Below, piece by piece: positions 1 to 7,309 of a stretch of DNA of 11,090 nt (the stretch's first letter is position 1; every line of letters begins with the position of its first letter). Origin of the DNA: Synergistales bacterium (GTDB lineage Bacteria > Synergistota > Synergistia > Synergistales > 79-D21); contig JADLKH010000001.1 of the NCBI GenBank assembly GCA_015657435.1, forward strand, positions 23,589 through 34,678, in the 5' to 3' direction. Position numbers and translations under genes: made by a program. The notes below the pieces were generated by a model. That model did not search any database, had not been told where the DNA came from, and was given only the letters and a program-made list of their open reading frames with translations.

Positions 1-1605
1 GTTCAACTACACGGACGGGGTCGGGACACCCAAGCGAGGAATCGTAAGGGATTTCCCATCAAGAACGAGAAGGGGCAATTCGACGGGGTTGTCAGCTTCC
101 TCGAGGACGTCACCGACCGGCGAAATGCCGAAAACAGGCTCCTGCAGGAAGAAAACAAGTACCAGACCGTTTTTGAAAACGACCCCATACCGAAAGCCCT
201 CCTGGATCTTTCTCTTCTGAAGACATACGTCGACCAGCTCAAAACCATGGGCATAAGCGACTTTGATGCCTATTCGAGAGAGAATGCGGATTTCCTCGAG
301 AGATGCTATCGGCTGACGCGGATCATCGACGTAAACGAAGCGGCCATAGAATTGTTTTCCGTCCCGAACAAGGAATACCTGCTCGTCCCCGTAGCGGACC
401 TCCCCCTCCGCAACCGGCTCAGGCCGAACATGATCGGCATTGTCAACGCCATAGCGGGAGGGGTACGGAAGATCGCCTACCAGGACGTGAAGTATCCCTA
501 TCCCGACGAGGCGAAACCGCTCTTCTTCCTGAACACATGGACGGTTGCAAAAGGATTCGAGAAGGATTACTCGCATGTCTATCTGACGATGCTGGATATC
601 ACCGAAATCAAGGCCTCCCAGGTACAGGCCGTCGAAAGCGAGCGCCAGTACCGGATGCTTCTCGAGAACGCCCAGGAAGGCATCCTGGGAGTAGACGCGG
701 AAGCGCGATTCACCTTTGCAAACCCCCAATTGGAAAACATGCTGGGCTACCCTGAAAGGGAACTGGTCGGTCTCTGCCTCTTCGATCTCATCGTTCCACC
801 CGACAGCGAAGCTGCAAGGCGAAGTTTCGAACGGGGCAAGCAGGGACACGCGGACAAGATCGAAATTAGGCTGCTGAACCGGGACGGCACCTCCATCCCG
901 ACCCTGATCAAGGCAACCCCGGTATTCGACGGGGACGGGAAATTCGTCGCCGGGGTCGGCCTGGTCGATGACCTCAGAAGGATAAGGAGCATCGAGGACG
1001 AACTCCGGGAACAGACGAAACGCCTGGGCACGGTATGGCATCAGACGATCGCCGCGATCGCCTACGCGGTTGAAAGCCGGGACCCCTACACCGCAGGACA
1101 CCAGCGGCGGGTCCAGCAACTCGCCATGGCCATCGCGGAGGAAATGAACCTCAGCGAGCAAAAGCTTTCCGGCCTCAAGATCGCGGCCCTCGTCCACGAC
1201 ATAGGCAAGATCTCGATCCCCGCGGAGATCCTTTCGAAACCCGGACACCTCAGCCACCTCGAATACAGGCTGATCACGAACCATAGCAAAGCGGGCTACG
1301 ATATCCTCAGCCCCATCGAATTCCCCTGGCCCATCGCGGAAATCGTTTACCAGCACCACGAAGCGATTGACGGATCCGGCTATCCGAGGGGACTCAAGGG
1401 AGAGGAAATCCTTCTCGAAGCCCGGATACTTGCCGTGGCGGACATGGTTGAGGCCGTTTCCTCGCACCGCCCTTACCGTGCCGCCTTCGGCACCCAATAC
1501 GCTCTGCAGGAACTGGATAAGGATCGCGGCCTCAAGTACGACCCCGAGGTTGTGGAAGCCTGCGTTCAGATTTTTTCCAAGGGGTTTGCCTGGAAGGAAG
1601 ACTAA
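1..1605 (+). CDS. Multi-PAS HD-GYP c-di-GMP phosphodiesterase (5' end outside window)
   Basis: The frame is open from base 1 to the TAA at 1603-1605, so 534 residues are visible and the start lies upstream; the Met at 247 is internal. Visible residues 17-40 are the end of a PAS domain. Residues about 50-205 are a PAS-like sensor module with IIDVNEAAIELF and FFLNTWTV, 210-330 is a further PAS domain, and 345-530 is HD-GYP. The metal and active-site pattern is intact: TAGHQRRV, HDIGK (399-403), NHSKAGYDIL, HHEAIDGSGYP (452-462) and a late VAD. Proteins of this class hydrolyse cyclic di-GMP in the cytoplasm under control of their sensor domains; the signal sensed is unknown. It aligns end to end with the 749-aa protein at 3899-6148, which suggests about 213 residues are missing here. 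No transmembrane segment is visible. The HD-GYP call is firm; catalytic activity is inferred from motif conservation. Confidence 0.93.
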   Translation, partial: VQLHGRGRDTQARNRKGFPIKNEKGQFDGVVSFLEDVTDRRNAENRLLQEENKYQTVFENDPIPKALLDLSLLKTYVDQLKTMGISDFDAYSRENADFLERCYRLTRIIDVNEAAIELFSVPNKEYLLVPVADLPLRNRLRPNMIGIVNAIAGGVRKIAYQDVKYPYPDEAKPLFFLNTWTVAKGFEKDYSHVYLTMLDITEIKASQVQAVESERQYRMLLENAQEGILGVDAEARFTFANPQLENMLGYPERELVGLCLFDLIVPPDSEAARRSFERGKQGHADKIEIRLLNRDGTSIPTLIKATPVFDGDGKFVAGVGLVDDLRRIRSIEDELREQTKRLGTVWHQTIAAIAYAVESRDPYTAGHQRRVQQLAMAIAEEMNLSEQKLSGLKIAALVHDIGKISIPAEILSKPGHLSHLEYRLITNHSKAGYDILSPIEFPWPIAEIVYQHHEAIDGSGYPRGLKGEEILLEARILAVADMVEAVSSHRPYRAAFGTQYALQELDKDRGLKYDPEVVEACVQIFSKGFAWKED

Positions 1606-1734
1606 AGGAGACCTGCCCGAATTCCTCCAGCAGTTCAAGAAGCGATGCAGCTCGATCCTCCGGAGATTCTCCCCGTACATTCTTTTCCTTTCATAGCCTC
1701 TCCCTGAACATTCCCTCATAGGGAAAACAGCCTG

Positions 1735-1782
1735 CCCTGGAGCTGGTTTCAGTTCCGAAAACAACACTGAAGAGGTCCAGGG
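1735..1782. other. Stem-loop in the intergenic region, no T-run
   Basis: CCCTGGA (1735-1741) pairs with TCCAGGG (1776-1782), and TTCAGT (1748-1753) pairs with ACTGAA (1766-1771), around a 12-nt loop with an internal loop between the stems. It lies 130 nt after the HD-GYP stop and about 40 nt before the porin promoter. No T-tract follows directly, so it is not a standard intrinsic terminator. It could be a 3' end structure, a small RNA or a binding site. A smaller hairpin, TTCCCT-CAT-AGGGAA, sits at 1711-1725. I see no gene in 1606-1820. Confidence 0.4.
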
Positions 1783-1820
1783 AATTAGAAAGTTGCTTCT
1801 TCGCCTCCTCTTCTCTCTTG

Positions 1821-1849
1821 TTAACAAAACTCGTTTCCCATGCTATATT
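1821..1849 (+). promoter_or_regulatory. Extended -10 sigma70-type promoter of the porin gene
   Basis: TTAACA at 1821-1826 and TATATT at 1844-1849 are separated by 17 bp. TG one base upstream of the -10 box (1841-1842) adds an extended -10 element. The predicted transcription start is about A1856. This is the best promoter in the interval between the first HD-GYP gene and the porin gene. An abundant porin would fit a promoter of this quality. Confidence 0.65.
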
Positions 1850-1855
1850 TTTTTT

Positions 1856-2103
1856 AATTTACCTTGACAGTCTAACCTTGGATTCAATCGCTTCGAATAC
1901 CGCGACGACCCCGGAAGGCCCGAAAGGAGGTGCACCAACCCCCAGCCAGCAAGGGAGAGCGGATTTGTGAAGGCGGATCGGACCGGAGAGGGAGAAAAGG
2001 GAGAAGGCGTGTGAAGGAAACGTGGACACTTCACGGACCGAACCCGGATCGACCCCCGGAAAGACCGCAAAAACCACACACAACCAAGGGGGTTGACATC
2101 CAC
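1856..2103 (+). promoter_or_regulatory. Long 5' leader of the porin gene
   Basis: The predicted transcript has about 248 nt before the porin ATG. The likely ribosome binding site is AAGGGGG at 2086-2092. GGGGGTT (2088-2094) is exactly complementary to AACCCCC at 1937-1943, and another C-run lies at 2053-2057, so the site could be masked by pairing. A near-perfect Shine-Dalgarno AAAGGAGGTG (1923-1932) has no convincing start codon at a normal distance behind it. I do not recognise a riboswitch class here. The leader is seen in sequence; regulation is inference. Confidence 0.4.
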
Positions 2104-3564
2104 ATGAAGAAACTGTTTGCATTGATCGCAGTCGCGGCCCTCGTGGCCTTCGCCGCTCCGGCGTTTGCCGCGAACCCGTTCGCCGATGTGCCCATGAACC
2201 ACTGGGCCTATGACGCCGTTGCGCAGCTTGCCGCCAACGGGATCGTCGTCGGCTATCCCGACGGCGCCTACAAGGGCGGACAACCGGCCACCCGTTACGA
2301 ACTGGCCGCCGTTGTGGCCCGCGCCCTGGCGAAGGTCGACATGGAGAAGGCCAGCAAGCAGGACCTGGAGATGCTGAAGAAGCTGGTGGTCGAGTTCAAG
2401 AGCGAGCTCGACGCCCTCGGCGTGAAGGTGGACAAGCTGGATGCCCGCGTTGCCGTTCTCGAGGAGAGGATCGGCGGCTGGAAGTTCGGCGGAAACTTCC
2501 GCTTCACCGCGAAGTGGGCCGATGATAAAAACTACTACGGAGTCGACCAGGATTCCAACTGGAGCGTTGACCGCTTCCGCTGGAACATCGTGAAGTACGT
2601 CGACGACAAGGTGACGCTGAACGTCCGTCTGCAGGGCGGCGGCGGCGATTCCCTCGACGTGGTTCGCGCCTACGCCACGATCCAGTTCCCCTGGGACATC
2701 ACCGCCCAGGTGGGCCGCTTCCCGCTTGACTGGGAAGGTGCCTTCTACGCCACCGACTTCGCCGGTTACATGATGAACGACGCCTACGTCACCGACTATG
2801 ATCCGCTCGCCACGGCCATCTGGTTCAAGAAGCCCTTCGAGATGGGCAGCTTCGAGATGTTCGTCGCCCACAACGAGCAGGCCGGCACCGACGAAATGGC
2901 TCCGCCCGATTGGCCGCTCAACGACGACTACTACATCTACGGCGCCCGACTGGCGTTCGATTTCAACGAGAACTTCTCCGCAGCCGTCAACTACGTGAAA
3001 TACGACTACCAGGATGCCGAGGATTTCTCCACCCTGTGGGGCGACATCATCGTCAACTTCACTGACGACATCGCCTTCAAGGCCCAGTACTTCACTCAGG
3101 AACTGAATGGCGGCTGGGGACCGTGGGATGATGCCCCGAGCGCCTGGAAGGCTATCCTGACAGTCGGACAGGACACCCTGAAGTTCACCGATGTCTGGGT
3201 TGAGTACGCCCAGCTCGACGAGAACTTCCTTTTCGCGAACGCCGATCCTTATGCCTGGACCCTGGGTAGCAGCCCGTTCATCGAAGAATATGCCACGGGC
3301 GGCGTGACCTATTACGACACGACGATCCTGAACATCGTTGCGCACCAGAAGTGGAACGACCAGTGGTGGACCTATATCAGGTACCTGGATGTCGATGCTG
3401 ACTACGACGAAGGCTACAGCTACAAGGACTACACCGCCAGCATTCGCTACAACTACACCCCGAACCTGTGGTTCGAACTCGGCTACGACAAGATCGAACC
3501 GGATTGGGATTCGGGCGATTTCGGCGACAGCCTGGTGTGGTTCCGCACCACGGTCAACTTCTAG
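2104..3564 (+). CDS. SLH-domain outer-membrane porin
   Basis: Predicted 486-residue secreted protein. Residues 1-22 are a signal peptide (MKK, hydrophobic core, cleavage after AFA). Residues 24-77 form one SLH domain with FADV, HWAYDAV and the GYPDG...TRYE core; such domains anchor outer-membrane proteins to peptidoglycan-linked polymer. Residues about 78-120 are a charged heptad-like coiled coil. From about 122 on, alternating aromatic and polar residues with many Asp, Trp and Tyr indicate a beta-barrel, ending in Phe as outer-membrane proteins usually do. The ATG at 2104 is chosen because it starts the signal peptide and has a G-rich ribosome binding site 11 nt upstream. An in-frame GTG at 1930 would add 58 residues before the signal peptide and is unlikely. 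It should be a major porin for small solutes; substrate not predictable. It lies between two HD-GYP paralogues but has its own promoter and terminator. Confidence 0.9.
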   Translation: MKKLFALIAVAALVAFAAPAFAANPFADVPMNHWAYDAVAQLAANGIVVGYPDGAYKGGQPATRYELAAVVARALAKVDMEKASKQDLEMLKKLVVEFKSELDALGVKVDKLDARVAVLEERIGGWKFGGNFRFTAKWADDKNYYGVDQDSNWSVDRFRWNIVKYVDDKVTLNVRLQGGGGDSLDVVRAYATIQFPWDITAQVGRFPLDWEGAFYATDFAGYMMNDAYVTDYDPLATAIWFKKPFEMGSFEMFVAHNEQAGTDEMAPPDWPLNDDYYIYGARLAFDFNENFSAAVNYVKYDYQDAEDFSTLWGDIIVNFTDDIAFKAQYFTQELNGGWGPWDDAPSAWKAILTVGQDTLKFTDVWVEYAQLDENFLFANADPYAWTLGSSPFIEEYATGGVTYYDTTILNIVAHQKWNDQWWTYIRYLDVDADYDEGYSYKDYTASIRYNYTPNLWFELGYDKIEPDWDSGDFGDSLVWFRTTVNF

Positions 3565-3579
3565 TCCGAATTTCAACGA

Positions 3580-3613
3580 AAGAGGGGCCGGCGAAAGCCG
3601 GTCCCTTTTCCTT
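3580..3613 (+). terminator. Intrinsic terminator of the porin gene
   Basis: A stem running from 3580-3592 to 3597-3609 is closed by a GAAA tetraloop, with GGGGCCGGC against GCCGGTCCC (one G-T wobble) and an A-rich foot pairing the T-rich tail. TTTTCCTTT follows. It begins 15 nt after the porin stop, so the porin is probably transcribed alone. Confidence 0.88.
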
Positions 3614-3709
3614 TGCGCCGGCCGCTTCTCACGTGACAAAGCGCTCCTGTTCCATTCAGGCCGCATTTCTTCATCTTTTCCATCACTTTAGTATTTTTTC
3701 TTCATTTGT

Positions 3710-3722
3710 GCGTATAATACGC
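3710..3722 (+). promoter_or_regulatory. Candidate -10 box within a 13-bp palindrome
   Basis: TATAAT at 3713-3718 lies inside the perfect inverted repeat GCGTAT-A-ATACGC. No good -35 box is seen at 16-18 bp (best is TTTAGT at 3688-3693, with a 19-bp spacer), which may mean an activator is needed or the promoter is weak. A protein bound to the palindrome would cover the -10 box. It is the likeliest promoter for the HD-GYP gene starting at 3899, giving a leader of about 175 nt. Confidence 0.5.
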
Positions 3723-3736
3723 CTAGGTTTATTCCC

Positions 3737-3754
3737 GTTCTATTCAAATAGAAC
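3737..3754. promoter_or_regulatory. Perfect 18-bp palindrome, operator candidate
   Basis: GTTCTATT-CA-AATAGAAC is an exact inverted repeat with 8-bp arms. It lies 18 bp downstream of the TATAAT box at 3713-3718, at about +12 to +29 of the predicted transcript. This is a normal place for a repressor operator; it could also form a short hairpin in the leader. The rest of the 3565-3898 interval holds the porin terminator and no gene that I can support. Confidence 0.5.
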
Positions 3755-3898
3755 AACGCTGGAATGAATTTGTAATATCTTTATTCCGGACACGTCTGCT
3801 TTCAGGCCTTTCTTTTCTCAGGATCCGTACGACCCGAATTAAAGCAATGCCTTGCTCTTTTCTCGACATCTCTCTTCGGCAGGAGGTTCGTACTCGTC

Positions 3899-6148
3899 AT
3901 GCTTGACGTTTCCACTTGGGACAAGGCTTGCAAGGTCTACGAAACGCTCTTCATCGACTCTCCCGACGCGATCGCCCTCTGCGACAGGCAGCAGGTCGTG
4001 ATCAAGATCAACCCTTCCTTTACCCGGCTCTTCGGATACACGGAGGAAGATGCTGCCGGCCGCCCCCTGGATGAAATACTCACCCCGACACCGCAAATGA
4101 AAGACGATTCCGATCGCCTGACAAGCGGCCTTTTTTCCAATGACCGAATGCTCGCCCAGACGATCCGGGCACGAAAAGACGGTTCGACCATACCCGTTTC
4201 GGTGCTCGGACTTGCCTATCGCACCTCGAAAGAGGACTTCCTCATGTTCTGGAGCTACAGGGACAATTCTCCTGCGGTCGAGGCCGGAAGGAGAATAGGG
4301 GAACTGGAACACCGCTTCGAGGAAATCTTCGATTCTGCGCCTTTCCCTATTTTCGCCCTGGGCAAAGACTCCAGGGTTCTCTACGTCAACGAGGGCATGG
4401 TAAACCTCTCCGGAAAAACGAAGAGCGAACTGCTCGGGCTCCCACTCTCGAAATTCGCAGGGACAGAAAACCGCGAAAGGGCCCTCAGGAACTTCAGAGA
4501 AATCGCCGAAGGGAAGGTCGAATTCACCAAGAGCGAATTCTCGCTCCCCAGCGAGGGAGAAAAGAAAAGGCGCGGCATGGCCCACGGGTTTCCCTTGCGT
4601 AACAGGCTTGGAGAATTCGAGGGAATGGTGTGCTTCCTGGAAGACATTTCCGAAAAGTGGCAGGCCGAACAGGAACTCTCCGCCGAAAGGAACAAGTACC
4701 ACACGCTCTTCGAACTGGACCCGATTCCCAAGTATCTCCTGGACTTCTCCGACCTGAAGGCTTTCGTAGATTCCCTCAAGGACCACGGAATAAAGGATTT
4801 TTCGTCCTACTTCCTGGAGCACCCGGAAGTTTATGAAATATGCCGACGCCTGTCCAGGCTGGTCGACCTCAACCAGGCCGCAAGGAAGGAATACCCGGGA
4901 GTCGAAAAGGAATCGATCTGCGGGGCCCTTTCCCGCCTGCCTGGGAAAAGCAGATCTGGCGAAGTTCTGCTCAGGGTCGTCCAGGCAATCGCAAACGGAG
5001 AGATGCGATACACGTACGAAGAAATCCGCCCTCCGCTCCCGAATGGTTCGGGAGATTTCAGGTTTTTCCTGAACACCTGGACTGTGGTGGCCGGCTCCGA
5101 AGAAACCTATTCCCGAGTATTCGTTTCGATGCAGGAAATTTCCGAGCTGAAGAAAGCCCACTGGAAGCTCGAGGAGCAGGAAAGGCAGTACAGGACTCTC
5201 TTCGAGAACGCTGGGGAAGGGATCCTCGGTTTGAGCCGGGAAGGACTTGTCCAGGTCGCCAACCCGAAATTGGAAGAAATGCTCGGCTATACCCGAGGCG
5301 GGATTGAGGGAAAAGCCTTTCTGGATTTCGTCGTTCCGGCCATGCATAAAACGGTTATGGCATGCTTCCGAGTCGTAGGCCAGGGATCCCCTCACGAAAT
5401 CGATCTCGACCTTCTCCATAGGAAGGGAACGCCCGTTCCCACACACGTCAAGGCTGCCCCCGCCGGAGACGGGACCAGCGGGGAAATCTCCTGCGTGGGG
5501 CTGTTCGAAGACAGGCGCCAGATCAAAAAGGTGGAGCAGAAGCTGAGGGACCAGTCCTCACTGCTGCGAAAGGTATGGCACCAGACGATCGCAGTGCTTT
5601 CTACCGTGGTCGAGGCCCGTGATCCGTATACGGCAGGCCACCAGCGCAGGGTCCGGCAGCTTGCCCTGGCCATCTCCAGGGAGATGGACCTGAATCCGAA
5701 ACAACGGGCCGGCTTGAACATCGCAGCCCTGGTGCACGATATCGGCAAGATATCGATCCCTTCCGAGATTCTCTCGAAACCGGGTCCGCTAACCCCGATC
5801 GAACTCAGGCTCATAAAGGAACACTCCCGGGCCGGCTACGAGATCCTGAGCCCGATCGATTTCCCCTGGCCCATAGCTGAGATCGTCTACCAGCACCACG
5901 AAGCGATCGATGGATCCGGCTACCCGCGCGAGCTCAAGGGAGGGGAAATCCTTCTCGAAGCCAGAATACTGGCGGTCGCGGATACGGTGGAAGCCATATC
6001 CTCACACCGCCCATACAGACCCGCTCTCGGGACGGAATATGCCCTGCGGGAACTTCAGAATCTCACCGGCCTCAAGTATGACCCTGATGTGGTAGCCGCC
6101 TGCTGCAGAGTCTTCGAAAACGGCTTTGCCTGGACCAGGAAATCCTGA
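3899..6148 (+). CDS. Multi-PAS HD-GYP c-di-GMP phosphodiesterase, complete
   Basis: 749 residues. PAS domains lie at about 13-125 and 135-255. A diverged PAS-like module is at 265-418, with the LVDLNQAARKEY and FFLNTWTVV signatures seen in sensor kinases and cyclases. A further PAS is at 428-545, a short helical linker follows, and HD-GYP covers 565-745. The HD-GYP motifs are complete: TAGHQRRV, HDIGK (613-617), EHSRAGYEIL, HHEAIDGSGYP (666-676) and a late VAD. The predicted reaction is hydrolysis of cyclic di-GMP in the cytoplasm, gated by the PAS domains. No membrane segment is seen, so the signal is probably intracellular (redox, small ligand or partner protein). The start ATG has AGGAGG at 3881-3886, 12 nt upstream. 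It is a paralogue of the gene ending at 1605; stretches of DNA are identical between them, for example 20 nt at 1348-1367 and 5888-5907. A DUF7662-type gene follows after 21 nt and may be co-transcribed. Confidence 0.95.
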   Translation: MLDVSTWDKACKVYETLFIDSPDAIALCDRQQVVIKINPSFTRLFGYTEEDAAGRPLDEILTPTPQMKDDSDRLTSGLFSNDRMLAQTIRARKDGSTIPVSVLGLAYRTSKEDFLMFWSYRDNSPAVEAGRRIGELEHRFEEIFDSAPFPIFALGKDSRVLYVNEGMVNLSGKTKSELLGLPLSKFAGTENRERALRNFREIAEGKVEFTKSEFSLPSEGEKKRRGMAHGFPLRNRLGEFEGMVCFLEDISEKWQAEQELSAERNKYHTLFELDPIPKYLLDFSDLKAFVDSLKDHGIKDFSSYFLEHPEVYEICRRLSRLVDLNQAARKEYPGVEKESICGALSRLPGKSRSGEVLLRVVQAIANGEMRYTYEEIRPPLPNGSGDFRFFLNTWTVVAGSEETYSRVFVSMQEISELKKAHWKLEEQERQYRTLFENAGEGILGLSREGLVQVANPKLEEMLGYTRGGIEGKAFLDFVVPAMHKTVMACFRVVGQGSPHEIDLDLLHRKGTPVPTHVKAAPAGDGTSGEISCVGLFEDRRQIKKVEQKLRDQSSLLRKVWHQTIAVLSTVVEARDPYTAGHQRRVRQLALAISREMDLNPKQRAGLNIAALVHDIGKISIPSEILSKPGPLTPIELRLIKEHSRAGYEILSPIDFPWPIAEIVYQHHEAIDGSGYPRELKGGEILLEARILAVADTVEAISSHRPYRPALGTEYALRELQNLTGLKYDPDVVAACCRVFENGFAWTRKS

Positions 6149-6155
6149 TCTTCCC

Positions 6156-6161
6156 AGGAGG
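6156..6161 (+). promoter_or_regulatory. Ribosome binding site deciding a GTG start
   Basis: AGGAGG is 8 nt from GTG at 6170 but only 4 nt from the ATG at 6166. The GTG opens the frame that matches a known protein family, and the ATG opens a different frame with no family resemblance. Spacing and content agree on the GTG. Confidence 0.7.
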
Positions 6162-6169
6162 CGATATGG

Positions 6170-6415
6170 GTGAGGAAATATTATCTGCTCGAGCTATTCC
6201 TAAGAGAATCAAGGTACGAGCGGGTCATCCTGAATTTCGAGGAGATCGAGTATATCCTCGGCTTTCCACTCCCCCATCACGCGAGGTCCCAAAAGAAGTG
6301 GTGGGGCAACACCCCCTACCTTCCTTCGCACTACCCCAAACCCTGGCAAAGGGTCGGGTTCAACGTGGCCGAAGCGGACTTGGCCAACTCCAGGATCGTT
6401 TTCGCGAGGAGATGA
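6170..6415 (+). CDS. DUF7662-type small protein
   Basis: 81 residues from a GTG start. The layout matches what I remember of DUF7662 proteins: a short N-terminal helix, then VILNFEEIEYILGFPLP, a conserved Ala-Arg, the paired Trp in KKWWGN, and a final stretch with Trp, GF-x-V, a Asp-Leu pair and IVFARR. Family members are small, are found alone or in accessory regions, and have no established biochemical role that I know of; the WW and basic residues would suit nucleic-acid binding, but that is inference. It starts 21 nt after the HD-GYP gene and ends 6 nt before the next reading frame opens, in the same frame as that next gene. It could belong to the HD-GYP operon or be the first gene of an island; the sequence does not decide. 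Confidence 0.78.
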   Translation: MRKYYLLELFLRESRYERVILNFEEIEYILGFPLPHHARSQKKWWGNTPYLPSHYPKPWQRVGFNVAEADLANSRIVFARR

Positions 6416-6439
6416 GGAATCCTGCCGGATAAGACATGG

Positions 6440-7204
6440 TTGAAGACCCTCCCTTACAAGAAACGCACAGGCGTATTTCCCCGGTGCGTCCTCCTCACGG
6501 AAGGAACCCCAACCGTGGTCGCCGAACGCCTGAACCGGATCATCGGCGTACCGGAGGTTCGGGTCAGCGAGCATGACCGCTGGAAACCGTACGGGAGAAA
6601 CCATGTCTTCAACATAACGACCGATAATGGCCCCCTCTGGGAGACAAAACTGACCAGAGAACCGGGCTTCCTGGCAAAAGAGGATGTCGCCCGACTCCGG
6701 AAGTGGTGGGGAACGGCACCTGCAGGCGCGGGCGAACCCAAATGGGACATCGTGAGCACCTGCTCCATAGAAGGGAAACAGGGGCTCGTTCTCATGGAAA
6801 CCAAGACGAACGTGAATGTCTGGGATAAGGCCGGGAAGAGAGTGAATGTCGACCCCACGGAGGACATCTTGATCAATTCCGAGCGAATCGACGCCTGCCT
6901 GAAGGAATGTTGCGATTCCTTTTCGGAAACAACGAGTGAGAGCTGGGGAATATCCGCTTCTCGGTGCTACCAGATATCCCTCAGGTTCGCCTGGGCCTGG
7001 AAGATCGCCTCTCTCGGATACCCGATCGTTCTCCTGCACCTGGGATTCGGGAATTCAATGGGCATGGAATTATTGGAAAAACCGACCTTCAAAAACGGTT
7101 TGGACTTTATCAACGCGATGCTTTCCGTTACCAAACATGTCATTCCCCGCAAGACTTGGGGATCAGAACGACCATCTGCGGTACGCCCTTTTATCCCCTG
7201 CTGA
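6440..7204 (+). CDS. Putative PD-(D/E)xK-fold nuclease, C-terminus frameshifted
   Basis: 254 residues from a TTG at 6440. A CTG at 6422, 10 nt after GAGGAG (6406-6411), would add six residues and is an alternative start. Asp103 (PKWDIVSTC) followed by a beta-strand-like GLVLMETK with Glu120 and Lys122 gives the D...ExK pattern of PD-(D/E)xK nucleases. It is followed by a helix with YQISLRFAWAWKIASLG and a hydrophobic strand PIVLLHLGF. I recall uncharacterised proteins with the same order and wording (a VEAKA strand, then FAWAWKLASLG) that end in a GTP-x-x-PLIRS-like tail. Here that tail, GTPFYPLLRFI, is encoded one frame away and ends at 7215, so the annotated frame finishes with an unrelated 13-residue end. 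The protein may be inactive, or the G-run at 7158-7161 may be miscalled or slippery. Cytoplasmic; substrate unknown. The nuclease assignment is inference from motif spacing. Confidence 0.62.
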   Translation: MKTLPYKKRTGVFPRCVLLTEGTPTVVAERLNRIIGVPEVRVSEHDRWKPYGRNHVFNITTDNGPLWETKLTREPGFLAKEDVARLRKWWGTAPAGAGEPKWDIVSTCSIEGKQGLVLMETKTNVNVWDKAGKRVNVDPTEDILINSERIDACLKECCDSFSETTSESWGISASRCYQISLRFAWAWKIASLGYPIVLLHLGFGNSMGMELLEKPTFKNGLDFINAMLSVTKHVIPRKTWGSERPSAVRPFIPC

Positions 7205-7215
7205 GATTCATCTGA
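7158..7215 (+). other. Frameshift point and out-of-frame family-like C-terminal tail
   Basis: After TGG at 7157-7159 the current frame reads GSERPSAVRPFIPC and stops at 7204. Shifting back one base at GGGG (7158-7161) gives W-GIRTTICGTPFYPLLRFI and a TGA at 7213-7215. The second reading resembles the conserved end I expect for this protein type, so one G is probably missing compared with the ancestral gene. Confidence 0.55.
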
Positions 7216-7309
7216 AGGCTTCTTTTTTTCCCCCTCCGCCTTCGAGGCATCCGGGCCAGGCATGCCTATCCGCCATGCCATTTTTCCTAAAAAATCAGGG
7301 ATTCCCCTA

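Noticed and set aside
1711..1725. TTCCCT-CAT-AGGGAA hairpin as terminator of the first HD-GYP gene
   Set aside because: The stem is short and AACAG, not a T-run, follows.
7..1827. Long open frame on the minus strand opposite the first HD-GYP gene
   Set aside because: It is antisense to a clear HD-GYP protein and its translation has no family resemblance; such frames are common in GC-rich DNA. The same holds for minus-strand frames at 1843-3666, 3839-5446 and 6209-7039.
1864..1869. TTGACA as the -35 box of a second porin promoter
   Set aside because: No acceptable -10 box follows at 16-18 bp.
1930..2103. N-terminal extension of the porin from GTG at 1930
   Set aside because: The added 58 residues are low-complexity and would bury the signal peptide that starts at 2104.
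1856..2103. c-di-GMP riboswitch in the porin leader, suggested by the HD-GYP neighbours
   Set aside because: I see none of the conserved segments of the GEMM classes.
6166..6432. 88-aa frame from ATG at 6166
   Set aside because: Too close to the ribosome binding site and without family resemblance; the frame from GTG 6170 gives a DUF7662-type protein.
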